Below are positions 32,267 through 40,179 of a DNA stretch of 64,000 nucleotides, piece by piece; position 1 is the stretch's first letter; each line of letters begins with the position of its first letter. Source of the DNA: Sporotomaculum syntrophicum (GTDB lineage Bacteria > Bacillota > Desulfotomaculia > Desulfotomaculales > Desulfallaceae); the NCBI RefSeq assembly GCF_009932395.1, contig NZ_LSRS01000003.1, positions 745,442-809,441 on the forward strand, read 5' to 3'. The notes beneath the pieces are model-generated. The model was not told the origin of the DNA. It saw only the letters and a list, made by a program, of their open reading frames with translations, and made no database searches. The position numbers and the translations under genes are program-made.

Positions 32267-32398
32267 CTATTTCCTTAGCGATTTGGGGACTTCGGGTTGA
32301 TAATGCCAGGCAAAACAAGTTGGAGTTACTATGATACTTGCCATAAACAGCATTGTAGTTACTGAAAAATAACATAGCTTATTAATAATCTTTTTCAT
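32267..32398 (-). CDS. agrD: AgrD-like cyclic peptide autoinducer precursor (43 aa)
   Basis: A 43-residue precursor found by hand. Lys-rich start, an amphipathic helix, then the processing core TPTCFAWH followed by the charged recognition tail QPEVPKSLRK. The Cys28-first ring and the QPE-x-PKSL tail match clostridial AgrD peptides, so the signal is probably a thiolactone formed by C28 with a residue four or five positions on (CFAWH or CFAWHY). GGAGGTG overlaps the last agrB codons 8 bases before the ATG; the genes are 2 bases apart. Confidence 0.85.
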   Translation of the reverse strand: MKKIINKLCYFSVTTMLFMASIIVTPTCFAWHYQPEVPKSLRK

Positions 32399-32400
32399 AA

Positions 32401-33042
32401 TCAATTCACCTCCTTTGTCTTTGGGTTTCTTAACCTGTCAATGTGTGACATTACAAGGTGCCCGAAATGAGTTAAATTAAAACTAGTCCATAATACAGAT
32501 AAAATTATAGCTACTTGTACTTCCTGAGTATGTAACCACAAACTTTGTCGAAGTAGGACTATGACCACTGATATGAAACCAATAACAATTATCGATAAAC
32601 ATTTTAGTCTCTTCCTTCTATTAGCAGATGTAATAGGTGCAGAAGGTGAATCCACAGGGGCTAATCGGACAGTTAAAAATGTTCCTATAGCTATGGCTAC
32701 AATTGCCATAATGTCTATATATATTTGTTTGATATGAGCTAGATATGAGGCTGCTATTGATATTGATAGGAAAACTATGGCAGTTATTAAGGCACAGCGC
32801 CACGGTGAATTAGAATGTGCTCCACCAGCAGTATGTCTTAACAATGCCACTGTAATTAAGCATGTAATAACTGCCGGCAATACATCAAATAATAGACCAA
32901 GAAAAAGTATATTAATAATATTAAACAGGTTAATTAAAGTTACCTCAATAACATAAGTGATAATCTCTTCTTTTTCTGCTGAAAGTCCCGTTTGGAAAGA
33001 CAAATAACCGGCTATGCGTTTGCTAATTGGCAGGTAACTCAT
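32401..33042 (-). CDS. agrB: AgrB-like peptide-processing membrane protease
   Basis: A 213-residue membrane cysteine endopeptidase that trims and cyclises AgrD. The catalytic pair is in RHTAGGAHSNSPWRC: His76 and Cys83, seven residues apart as in staphylococcal AgrB. About five helices follow. The ATG at 33042 overlaps the upstream stop as ATGA; the in-frame ATG at 33051 lacks a good ribosome-binding site. It lies between the AgrC-like gene and agrD, as one operon. Confidence 0.93.
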   Translation of the reverse strand: MSYLPISKRIAGYLSFQTGLSAEKEEIITYVIEVTLINLFNIINILFLGLLFDVLPAVITCLITVALLRHTAGGAHSNSPWRCALITAIVFLSISIAASYLAHIKQIYIDIMAIVAIAIGTFLTVRLAPVDSPSAPITSANRRKRLKCLSIIVIGFISVVIVLLRQSLWLHTQEVQVAIILSVLWTSFNLTHFGHLVMSHIDRLRNPKTKEVN

Positions 33043-33497
33043 ATCTTCCATCCATTCAAAACAGGTTTTTTAATTTTAGAAACTAATAAAGAGAGAATAA
33101 AAATTATTATAGCCTGTGGAAGTCCGATTAGGAACCATAATAAAGAATCGGTAGATGCTGCCTCAAGGCTTAGCGTTGTTAGTCTGGAAATAGATAAATG
33201 AATAACGATTTCAAAAAATATAAGAATGATTACACTTGAGATAGTCACTATAAAACTTTTGGACGGTGATATGTGAGTTGTTTTAGAAATGAATAAAACA
33301 CACATTAAAAGCATAGCAACTGAATGAAGGCCTAATGTCAAAGGTAAAAGTTTAATTGCAGATCCAATAATAGATATAATTACCCCTCCCACTACTATGG
33401 GGAGCCATCGCAAGGAAATTCTGGCGAATGATAGACTTAAAGCTAGAGTTGCGATAGTCTCTGGTATACCCTGTAATAAAGATATAACTTCACTCAT
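33039..33497 (-). CDS. AgrC-like polytopic membrane protein lacking a kinase domain
   Basis: A 152-residue, highly hydrophobic protein with about five transmembrane helices and short loops, ending after a KIKKPV tail. It resembles in size and topology the peptide-sensing membrane domain of AgrC-type histidine kinases, but there is no DHp or ATPase domain and no kinase gene nearby. Translationally coupled to agrB (ATGA). It could be a stand-alone receptor, an exporter or an immunity-like factor. Family assignment is inference from context. Confidence 0.6.
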   Translation of the reverse strand: MSEVISLLQGIPETIATLALSLSFARISLRWLPIVVGGVIISIIGSAIKLLPLTLGLHSVAMLLMCVLFISKTTHISPSKSFIVTISSVIILIFFEIVIHLSISRLTTLSLEAASTDSLLWFLIGLPQAIIIFILSLLVSKIKKPVLNGWKI

Positions 33498-33598
33498 TAC
33501 CTTTTCTCCTTAAAGACTCATAGTGTTATATGCGTCCTTTATTAGTTAGTTAATTAAACAAGTACATTTAATAAGCATATTATCTAATTTTTTTCATT

Positions 33599-33604
33599 AT
33601 TATA
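33599..33604 (-). promoter_or_regulatory. Candidate extended -10 promoter of the agr-like operon
   Basis: Minus strand TATGGTATAAT gives an extended -10 (TGG-TATAAT) about 100 bases before the first gene. The -35 is weak, which might leave room for an activator. Confidence 0.5.
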
Positions 33605-33902
33605 CCATATTTCTGCAGGAAAGTAGGATATCCTCCATTATTACAACTCTTTTTGTGGTGGGACGGTTTTAATGTTATCTAAACCGGTTTCTTTAATGAA
33701 GGATTCAAATTTTTATATACGGAAACTGATTTAGAACTTCAACTATTGGAGTGTTACGATAAAAATACAGTCTGAAATCGCAAGGAAATAATAAAATACA
33801 TTTCTATAGCTTATGGCCGGTGCAGCATATAGTTACTCCGGACGAAAATCCGATGCTTTTTCCGCCCAGAAGCACATGGCAGTACATGCCGAGCACCAAA
33901 AA

Positions 33903-33934
33903 GACAGACTGCTTTAATTTAAAAACAGCCTGTC
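33903..33934 (-). terminator. Terminator downstream of rodA
   Basis: GACAGgCTG pairs with CAGtCTGTC around an A/T loop, followed by TTTTTGG on the minus strand, 26 bases beyond rodA. Confidence 0.7.
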
Positions 33935-33959
33935 CTGGGTTTAGCCTAGATGCGCTTAA

Positions 33960-35165
33960 TTAAAAAATACTTTTCTGCCTACGCATATTGATATTCAACA
34001 GTATCCCAATGGCAATCATAGTAGTGATCATACTGCTGCCTCCATAACTGAATAAAGGCAGTGGTATACCGGTGACGGGCATAATAGCTACAGCCATGCC
34101 AACGTTGACCAGTATCTGAAAAGTAATCATACTTACTATACCTGTCGCCATAAGGGTCCCAAACATGTCCTTAGCTTCATTGGCAATCCGTACTCCCCGG
34201 TAAAGAAAAATACCAAACAATATCAAGAGCAATGCGGCACCCAGGAAACCGGTTTCCTCTGCTAGCACCGAAAAAATAAAATCGGTATGCCTGATCGGCA
34301 AAAACTCCAAAAAACTCTGGGTTCCCCGCAGCAGTCCCTTACCCCAGAAGCCGCTGGAGCCAATAGCAATTTGGGACTGAATAACATGGTAGCCCGCCCC
34401 TTGAATATCAGACCAGGGGTCTAGAAAGATAATCAGCCGCTTAAGCTGGTATTCATGGAGGGGGATCCAGGTATCAAACCTAAGATGCGACCATATTAAT
34501 CCCACCACTCCGGCCAATCCCGCTCCGAATAGACCGACAACCAGAAAAGGCTTAGAGCTGGCTACAAATAACATACCGAACAATATGGCAATAAAAACTA
34601 ATGAAGTACCCAAGTCGGGCTGGAGTAAGATTAGCAGCAACGGTACTCCCACAAAAATAAAGGTAGGCACCAACTCCTTGATATTGCCCAGCTGCCCTTC
34701 CTTTTTGGCTAAAAAATCGGCCATGGTAATAATGATAATGATTTTAGCAAATTCGGAGGGCTGGTAAACAAAAGGACCGATCTCAATCCAACGCTGAGCC
34801 CCCATAGCAGTATGACCCAGGATAAGTACTGCTCCGAGCATTATCACATTTACCACATAAAGGTGCCTTGTGTAGCGTCGCCAATCTTCATAATGTATAT
34901 ATAAGACGGCCGCTGCGGCTGCAATGCCCAGCATTATCCAAACAAATTGTTTTACCGCGTATTCTTTTTTCATCCATAGTAATCTTTGAAAAATATTAGC
35001 CTCTTGTAATTTGTCCACATCCAAGCCAAGGCGCATCCACCAGCCATAATCGGTGCTGGCACTACTGATCATGACCAAGCTAAACAGCAGAATCACCCCG
35101 GTGACCCCAACCAGGGTTAAATCCAAATTTTTTATAAACCGTTTATTACTCAATCGTTGAATCAC
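33960..35165 (-). CDS. rodA: RodA-type peptidoglycan polymerase (SEDS family)
   Basis: A 401-residue membrane glycosyltransferase with about ten helices that polymerises lipid II for wall elongation with PBP2. SEDS features include IGPFVYQPSEFAKI, PDLGTSLV and the late PVTGIPLPLFSYGGSSM. Position in a mre-pbp2-min cluster argues for RodA rather than FtsW. ATG start 13 bases after repeat copy B. Confidence 0.94.
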   Translation of the reverse strand: MIQRLSNKRFIKNLDLTLVGVTGVILLFSLVMISSASTDYGWWMRLGLDVDKLQEANIFQRLLWMKKEYAVKQFVWIMLGIAAAAAVLYIHYEDWRRYTRHLYVVNVIMLGAVLILGHTAMGAQRWIEIGPFVYQPSEFAKIIIIITMADFLAKKEGQLGNIKELVPTFIFVGVPLLLILLQPDLGTSLVFIAILFGMLFVASSKPFLVVGLFGAGLAGVVGLIWSHLRFDTWIPLHEYQLKRLIIFLDPWSDIQGAGYHVIQSQIAIGSSGFWGKGLLRGTQSFLEFLPIRHTDFIFSVLAEETGFLGAALLLILFGIFLYRGVRIANEAKDMFGTLMATGIVSMITFQILVNVGMAVAIMPVTGIPLPLFSYGGSSMITTMIAIGILLNINMRRQKSIF

Positions 35166-35178
35166 CGCCTTGCTTTTG

Positions 35179-35280
35179 AAGCAAGTTCTTAATTCAAGGG
35201 TAGATTTAACTCACCCTGAATTTTAGAACTGCAAAATGCATGACTTAGTTGGCGTTGTACGCCAAGTTAGTCAGGTTAAA
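35179..35280. repeat. Double-hairpin dispersed repeat, copy B
   Basis: About 102 bases matching copy A at 25288-25404. Here the first stem is TTCAaGGGT / ACCCTGAA, where copy A has GGG / CCC, so paired positions changed together. The second hairpin is TGACTTAGTTGGCG / CGCCAAGTTAGTCA with a 5-base loop. It lies in the 5' region of rodA. Confidence 0.8.
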
Positions 35281-35390
35281 CAGTATAAGTTTTATTATAT
35301 AACAGGCGATGGCACAAAAAAAGCCGGTTAGAATAAAGCTACCGACGAAACGTATCAATAAATATCGCACAACCGCTACCCCTGCAGCAG

Positions 35391-35418
35391 GCCCGGTCCG
35401 GATAAACCCGAACCGGGC
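35391..35418 (-). terminator. GC-rich hairpin after minE
   Basis: GCCCGGT / ACCGGGC with a 14-base loop, 9 bases beyond the minE stop. No T-tract follows, so it may be an mRNA-stabilising or pausing hairpin rather than a true terminator. Confidence 0.4.
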
Positions 35419-35427
35419 AACAGTAGT

Positions 35428-35709
35428 TTAGGCGGTCTCAGTTTGTACGGTCCTTTTCATTTTCTTCACCGGTATATTAGCCACTAAGGCAACCTGGTTC
35501 TCGCTGCTGTCCAGCGATACTTCCAGTGAGTGTTCATCAATTTCCATATAATTAGAAATTACTTGAATTAATTCAACTCTTAAAGTCTGTAAAAGTTCCG
35601 GTGAAACACCAGCACGGTCGTGCACAAGCACCAAGCGCAATCTTTCTTTGGCCACATTTCTACTGGAATGGCTTTCACGGCCTAACAGGCGGTTAATAAT
35701 GTCCAACAT
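35428..35709 (-). CDS. minE: Cell division topological factor MinE
   Basis: A 93-residue protein that stimulates MinD ATPase and drives Min oscillation. The N-terminal amphipathic membrane segment (MLDIINRLLG) is followed by the MinD-contact helix (AKERLRLVLVHDR) and the C-terminal dimerisation strands. It is 20 bases downstream of minD. Presence of MinE indicates an oscillating system rather than DivIVA-MinJ. Confidence 0.94.
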   Translation of the reverse strand: MLDIINRLLGRESHSSRNVAKERLRLVLVHDRAGVSPELLQTLRVELIQVISNYMEIDEHSLEVSLDSSENQVALVANIPVKKMKRTVQTETA

Positions 35710-35729
35710 TGCGCTCCCCCCCCTTTCCG

Positions 35730-36524
35730 TTACTTAAGGCCAATTATCTGCCTTAACTTCCTAAAAAACCCACCTTCTTCTTCCAGATTCATCATCGGTA
35801 TATCTTCGCCTTTAATACGGCGTACAATATTGCGATAAGCCTGCCCGGACCTTGATGAATCATTCATTACCACCATTTCGCCCCGGTTAGTACTTATTAC
35901 TACCTGCTCGTCATCCGGTACCACACCGAGCAGGTCTACAGCCAGTATATCGATAATATCATCGATGCTCATCATATCTCCATGCTTGACCATTTGATAA
36001 CGCATTCGGTTAATCACTAACTTGGGCTCGCGCAAATCCTCCTTTTCCAGCAAGCCTATGATACGATCGGCATCCCTGACAGCTGAAACCTCGGGAGTAG
36101 TAACCACTATAGCCTGATTAGCACCGGAGATGGCGTTGCGAAAACCTTGCTCAATACCAGCAGGGCAATCAATGATAACATAATCAAACTCGCTTTTTAT
36201 TTCTTCAGTAAGCGCTCGCATTTGCTCAGGGCTAACTGCTGTTTTGTCCTTGGTTTGAGCAGCAGGCATTAAAAATAAATTTTCAAAGCGTTTATCTTTA
36301 ATCATTGCCTTCCGGAAGGAACAATTACCGCTGGTAACATCCACCAAGTCGTATACGATCCGATTTTCAAGGCCCATAACTACATCCAAATTGCGCAGCC
36401 CAATATCAGCGTCAATCAGGCATACCTTGTCACCTAAAGAGGCCAGACCGGCACCCAAATTAGCACTAGTGGTAGTCTTACCAACGCCTCCTTTACCTGA
36501 AGTAATGACTATTACTTCCCCCAT
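35730..36524 (-). CDS. minD: Septum site-determining ATPase MinD
   Basis: A 264-residue deviant-Walker ATPase that binds the membrane as an ATP dimer and recruits MinC. Walker A is GKGGVGKTTT at residues 10-19, and the C-terminus ends in the amphipathic membrane-targeting helix (FFRKLRQIIGLK). The ATG at 36524 has GGGAGG 11 bases upstream; an upstream frame to 36605 would overlap minC and is not a natural MinD start. Confidence 0.96.
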   Translation of the reverse strand: MGEVIVITSGKGGVGKTTTSANLGAGLASLGDKVCLIDADIGLRNLDVVMGLENRIVYDLVDVTSGNCSFRKAMIKDKRFENLFLMPAAQTKDKTAVSPEQMRALTEEIKSEFDYVIIDCPAGIEQGFRNAISGANQAIVVTTPEVSAVRDADRIIGLLEKEDLREPKLVINRMRYQMVKHGDMMSIDDIIDILAVDLLGVVPDDEQVVISTNRGEMVVMNDSSRSGQAYRNIVRRIKGEDIPMMNLEEEGGFFRKLRQIIGLK

Positions 36525-36573
36525 AAATATTACTTCCTCCCTTTTATGCATTTCACTTAAGTTAACTTCATAT

Positions 36574-36993
36574 TTAGCGTTCCGAACCAGATGAGAAAGT
36601 CTCAATAACCACCGTACCGTCTTTTATTCTGGCTATCTCAGGTACAATGGGTCCATTATCATCCCCATCCGGGGCACGGGTGATATGATTCGCAATACGC
36701 AACTGGGTAGGTCGCATGCGAAAAGCATAAACAGCGGCTTTTTCATTACCACCTGCACCTGCGTGCACCACTCCGCGTAAATATCCCATAACCACCACAT
36801 TGCCAGTAGCAACCACTTCCCCACCGGGATTAACATCACCGACAATTACCACATTGCCGTCAAAATATATTGATTGGCCGGAACGCAGGGTGCGTTGGAC
36901 CAGAACTGTATTCTCATCCATCATCTCCTCGGGCTCTCCCCCTCCTTTACCGGGGAACTGCACCAAATTCCCACTAGTCAAATCCGGAGCCAA
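36574..36993 (-). CDS. minC: MinC, C-terminal domain only
   Basis: A 139-residue protein that matches only the C-terminal beta-helical domain of MinC (GNVVIVGDVNPGGEVVATG, then GVVHAGAGGN and ANHITRAPD). This domain binds MinD and forms copolymers. The roughly 100-residue N-terminal domain that blocks FtsZ in E. coli MinC is missing: the frame runs into a stop 14 codons upstream with no start. TTG start with GGGAGG 9 bases upstream. Confidence 0.88.
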   Translation of the reverse strand: MAPDLTSGNLVQFPGKGGGEPEEMMDENTVLVQRTLRSGQSIYFDGNVVIVGDVNPGGEVVATGNVVVMGYLRGVVHAGAGGNEKAAVYAFRMRPTQLRIANHITRAPDGDDNGPIVPEIARIKDGTVVIETFSSGSER

Positions 36994-37348
36994 TAATTTA
37001 CGCCTCCCAGCATAACCAGTTTTTTCACTTTAAACAACTAACGTAATTATTTCTACACTCCATAAACCATATCCTGCCTAATTTTGTTAAAACCAAAATT
37101 TTACATAAAAATTTTTCATTGATATTTTTCAGGTAGACATCCATACCGCTAACGCGAACCGGAGTATGAAAATACAGGACACTTTTTGTCATCCTGAGCT
37201 AAGCGATTAATCTTTAGATCCTTAGCTTACGCTCAGGATGACAGTTCCCATAACTTATTTTCAGTGTAGCCAAAATTGCTTTACTAATTGATTAATCAAT
37301 GTCTCCCATACAGCATAGAATAACCGGCAGCAGACCGTACAGCTAGTT
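36994..37348. other. Intergenic region between pbp2 and minC
   Basis: About 355 bases. Holds the REP-like palindrome at 37187-37243 and AT-rich sequence that should contain the minC promoter. No remnant of a MinC N-domain is seen. Confidence 0.5.
37187..37243. repeat. REP/MITE-like palindrome
   Basis: TGTCATCCTGAGC at 37187-37199 is repeated inverted at 37231-37243, extended inward by TAAGC / GCTTA. TGTCATCCTGAGC-type ends are widespread in bacterial intergenic palindromic repeats. One copy in the window. Confidence 0.75.
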
Positions 37349-40135
37349 CTATAGTTGTCCCTCAAGCGTCTGCTCCGGTGCCGGCACAGTCTGAGGTACA
37401 GCAGGCACTGTTTGAGGTGGCTGCTGTTCAGATTGGGGTTGTACAGGTTCTGGTGCCGCCTCATTGGGCGATGTCTCAACAGGCGGTTGTTGGCTATCAT
37501 CCGGAGGTTGCCGGCCCTCATCTGGCGGAGTAGACGTTGCCGGTGGTGATTGAGGGACAGACGGCAGGGCCGTTGGTTGCTCCGGTTGGGTTGATACAAC
37601 AGGCCGGCTCGGAGTCACCGGAATATGTTGTACTTCAGATTGTTCAGTTTGGGACGAATTAGTCACTCGCACTGCCTCACTCTCACCGGACAGATGTTCC
37701 CAGCCCGGCCAGCTTAAAGCAGGCAGCGCGTCCCAGCCCTCAGGAAGTTCCCCGGTATCGTCCGCTTGACGGCCGGGCGTATCATTTTGTATATCCTCTG
37801 GTTTTGTCTCTGTCTCAGCAAAATAGGCATCCAGTATTTGCCGGGCAATAGGCCCGGCGAATGAACCTCCCGCATAACCATATTCCAGCACCACCGCTAC
37901 AGCAACTTCAGGTTTTTCAAAGGGTGCATAGGCTACAAATAAAGCATGGTTGCCAATTTTATTGCCTTTGGCATCCAACACCTCCGCAGTACCGGTTTTA
38001 GCCGCTGCGTCAAGCCCAAAAACTGCCGATGCGGTACCGTTGGGTGGCGTTGCCACCATATGCATTCCTTCCTGAATTATCTGCAAATTTGCTTTTGAGA
38101 TATTTACCTCTCGCTTGGCCTCCGGCTTAAACTCTTTGAGAATCTTACCATCCGGGGTAACAATTTTATCCACTAAATAAGGCCGATATAATGTCCCGTT
38201 ATTGGCTATAGCAGCTACATATGATACCAGCTGCATCATCGTGTAGGTATTATTGCCCTGTCCAATGGACATGTTAACGGTTTCAAATTGCTGCCATTCC
38301 AAATCCCATTCATGTTTTTTTAATTGCTTGTTAAGTTCAGCGTCCCTTTCTTTTTGCAGTTCCTGATTACGTGCTTCGTTGGTAGTCTTTTCGATTTGTT
38401 CATTGAGTTTGCGTACTTTGGCAAAGTCCTCGTTATACATGATTAACATATTTTTCACAAGTTTATATTTCCACTCGGGTGTAGGCACCACACCGCTTAT
38501 TTCACCAGGCAGATTAATACCAGTTTTTTCTCCTAAACCAAATTCTTTAGCCATTCTGGCGATTGCATCTACCCCGGCCATACGCCCGTATTGATAAAAA
38601 TAAGTATCACAGGACACCTCCAGAGCCTTGCGGAGGTCTACCATCCCATGACCGCCCGGTTTCCAGTCATTGAATATTCCCTTGCCCAGCCGGTAATAAC
38701 CGGGGTCGGGAATATTAAAGTTGGGATCCACAATTTTATTCTCCAATATCGCCCCTGCCGTAACCATTTTAAAAGTAGAGCCGGGCGGATAAATAGCTGA
38801 TATGGTGCGATTAAGCAGCGCACCTGTATCCTGCAGCTCTTGCCACTGGGCATTGGATAACCCATCGGTGAAGATGCCGGGATTATACGAGGGATAGCTG
38901 GCCATAGCCCGAACGGCTCCGGTGCGAACATCCATAACTACCGCAGCACCAGCTTTGGCACGACTGTGGCCCGCACTTTGAGCCCGGGCTACCCCATCCT
39001 CCAATGCCTTCTCCGCTGCCATCTGCAAATCAAGATCAACGGTTAGCACCAGGTCGTTACCCGGTACAGGCAGTTTTAAGCCCAAGTCCCGCACCGGCCG
39101 GCTACCGGCATCTACCTCCACCTGCCTGGCACCGTGTTCGCCCCGCAGGTAAGATTCATACATCAATTCCAGGCCGTTTTGCCCGTAAAGATCGTTCATA
39201 AAATAGCCTTCGTTTTTATGCTCTTCATACTGCTCCTGTTTGATATTCTGCACGTAGCCAAGCGCGTGGGCCAGCAGATTCTGATAAGGATAGTCCCGAA
39301 CAGGTTGAATGTCCACGACTACCCCGGGCAATTCCATCTGTCTTTCCCGTAGTGTCACTACTGTTTGGGTTGAGATGTTTTCAGCTACTAGCACGGGTTC
39401 GTATGGCTTGTAGTATTTTTTCTCCCTGATTGCTGCCCGCACATCCGCTTCCACTTCATAAACGGTCTTATCAGCAAATACCGCCTCTTGGTGTAGCATG
39501 GCCACGAGTTCGCTTAACATATCGGTTTTCTTTTCCAACCTGACACCAAAGGAACTAAGGTTTTGCTGACGCAAGGTGGCCACTGTAGATGGATGATAAA
39601 CTACGGCGATTTCCAGTGCTTCACCATTTTCCAATTTAACCTTGTTGCTGCTGACCCGTTCTTTGATAATCTCTTCAATAGCTTGCTTTTTAGCTGTATA
39701 GGTGGCCTCGTCACTTTTTCGGGTTACATGCTCATTAAAGTCCTCCGGCGTTTTACCGCTGATTTGCTGAAAATACTGTACCGCTTCCTCATCCCCGGCT
39801 AATATCCAGGCAAGCTTGTCAGCCATACTTACCGTTTCCGGGCCAATACGGTCCAGGTATAAGTGATAAGTAGTGCCCTCTAAATTTAAATCATTGATGG
39901 ATACAGTATAAATAGGTTTGTTAGTGACAATTTTTTCGCCTTGCCGGTCGAAAATTTCCCCCCGCGGGGCAAAAACCGGCACGATCCGAATATAATTATT
40001 GCGCGCCATCGTACGATATTGTTCGGTTTGCACCAATTGCATAAAGGATAGCCTGGCAAGTAATAGCAGCAACACCAAAAGCACTGCACCCAATATAAAT
40101 TTCATTTTATATTCAACTAATGCTTTTCTTTTCAT
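37349..40135 (-). CDS. mrdA: Penicillin-binding protein 2 with long Pro/Gln-rich tail
   Basis: A 928-residue class B PBP, the transpeptidase partner of RodA. Transmembrane helix at about 12-32, PBP dimerisation domain to about 340, transpeptidase domain with S453-T-F-K456, SCD at 508-510 and K713-T-G. Two oddities: a charged, coiled-coil-like insertion at about 560-616 within the transpeptidase domain, and a tail from about 775 to 928 rich in Pro, Gln and Glu that is probably disordered and extracellular. Typical PBP2 is 600-700 residues. It follows mreD. Confidence 0.94.
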   Translation of the reverse strand: MKRKALVEYKMKFILGAVLLVLLLLLARLSFMQLVQTEQYRTMARNNYIRIVPVFAPRGEIFDRQGEKIVTNKPIYTVSINDLNLEGTTYHLYLDRIGPETVSMADKLAWILAGDEEAVQYFQQISGKTPEDFNEHVTRKSDEATYTAKKQAIEEIIKERVSSNKVKLENGEALEIAVVYHPSTVATLRQQNLSSFGVRLEKKTDMLSELVAMLHQEAVFADKTVYEVEADVRAAIREKKYYKPYEPVLVAENISTQTVVTLRERQMELPGVVVDIQPVRDYPYQNLLAHALGYVQNIKQEQYEEHKNEGYFMNDLYGQNGLELMYESYLRGEHGARQVEVDAGSRPVRDLGLKLPVPGNDLVLTVDLDLQMAAEKALEDGVARAQSAGHSRAKAGAAVVMDVRTGAVRAMASYPSYNPGIFTDGLSNAQWQELQDTGALLNRTISAIYPPGSTFKMVTAGAILENKIVDPNFNIPDPGYYRLGKGIFNDWKPGGHGMVDLRKALEVSCDTYFYQYGRMAGVDAIARMAKEFGLGEKTGINLPGEISGVVPTPEWKYKLVKNMLIMYNEDFAKVRKLNEQIEKTTNEARNQELQKERDAELNKQLKKHEWDLEWQQFETVNMSIGQGNNTYTMMQLVSYVAAIANNGTLYRPYLVDKIVTPDGKILKEFKPEAKREVNISKANLQIIQEGMHMVATPPNGTASAVFGLDAAAKTGTAEVLDAKGNKIGNHALFVAYAPFEKPEVAVAVVLEYGYAGGSFAGPIARQILDAYFAETETKPEDIQNDTPGRQADDTGELPEGWDALPALSWPGWEHLSGESEAVRVTNSSQTEQSEVQHIPVTPSRPVVSTQPEQPTALPSVPQSPPATSTPPDEGRQPPDDSQQPPVETSPNEAAPEPVQPQSEQQPPQTVPAVPQTVPAPEQTLEGQL

Positions 40136-40179
40136 AATGCTAACCTTTCTTGTTTCTCCGAATGATGAGCGAAGGTCTC

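Larger units (their letters stand above)
33498..33959. other. Intergenic region between rodA and the agr-like operon
   Basis: Contains the agr promoter near 33600 and the rodA terminator near 33910. The 200 bases between them are AT-rich with a small CGGTTT/AAACCG dyad at 33664-33686 and no gene I can support. Confidence 0.5.

Noticed and set aside
32109..32375. Minus-strand frame of 88 codons across agrD and the GGDEF start
   Set aside because: It overlaps agrD and the GGDEF gene in another frame, has no ribosome-binding site and no recognisable motif.
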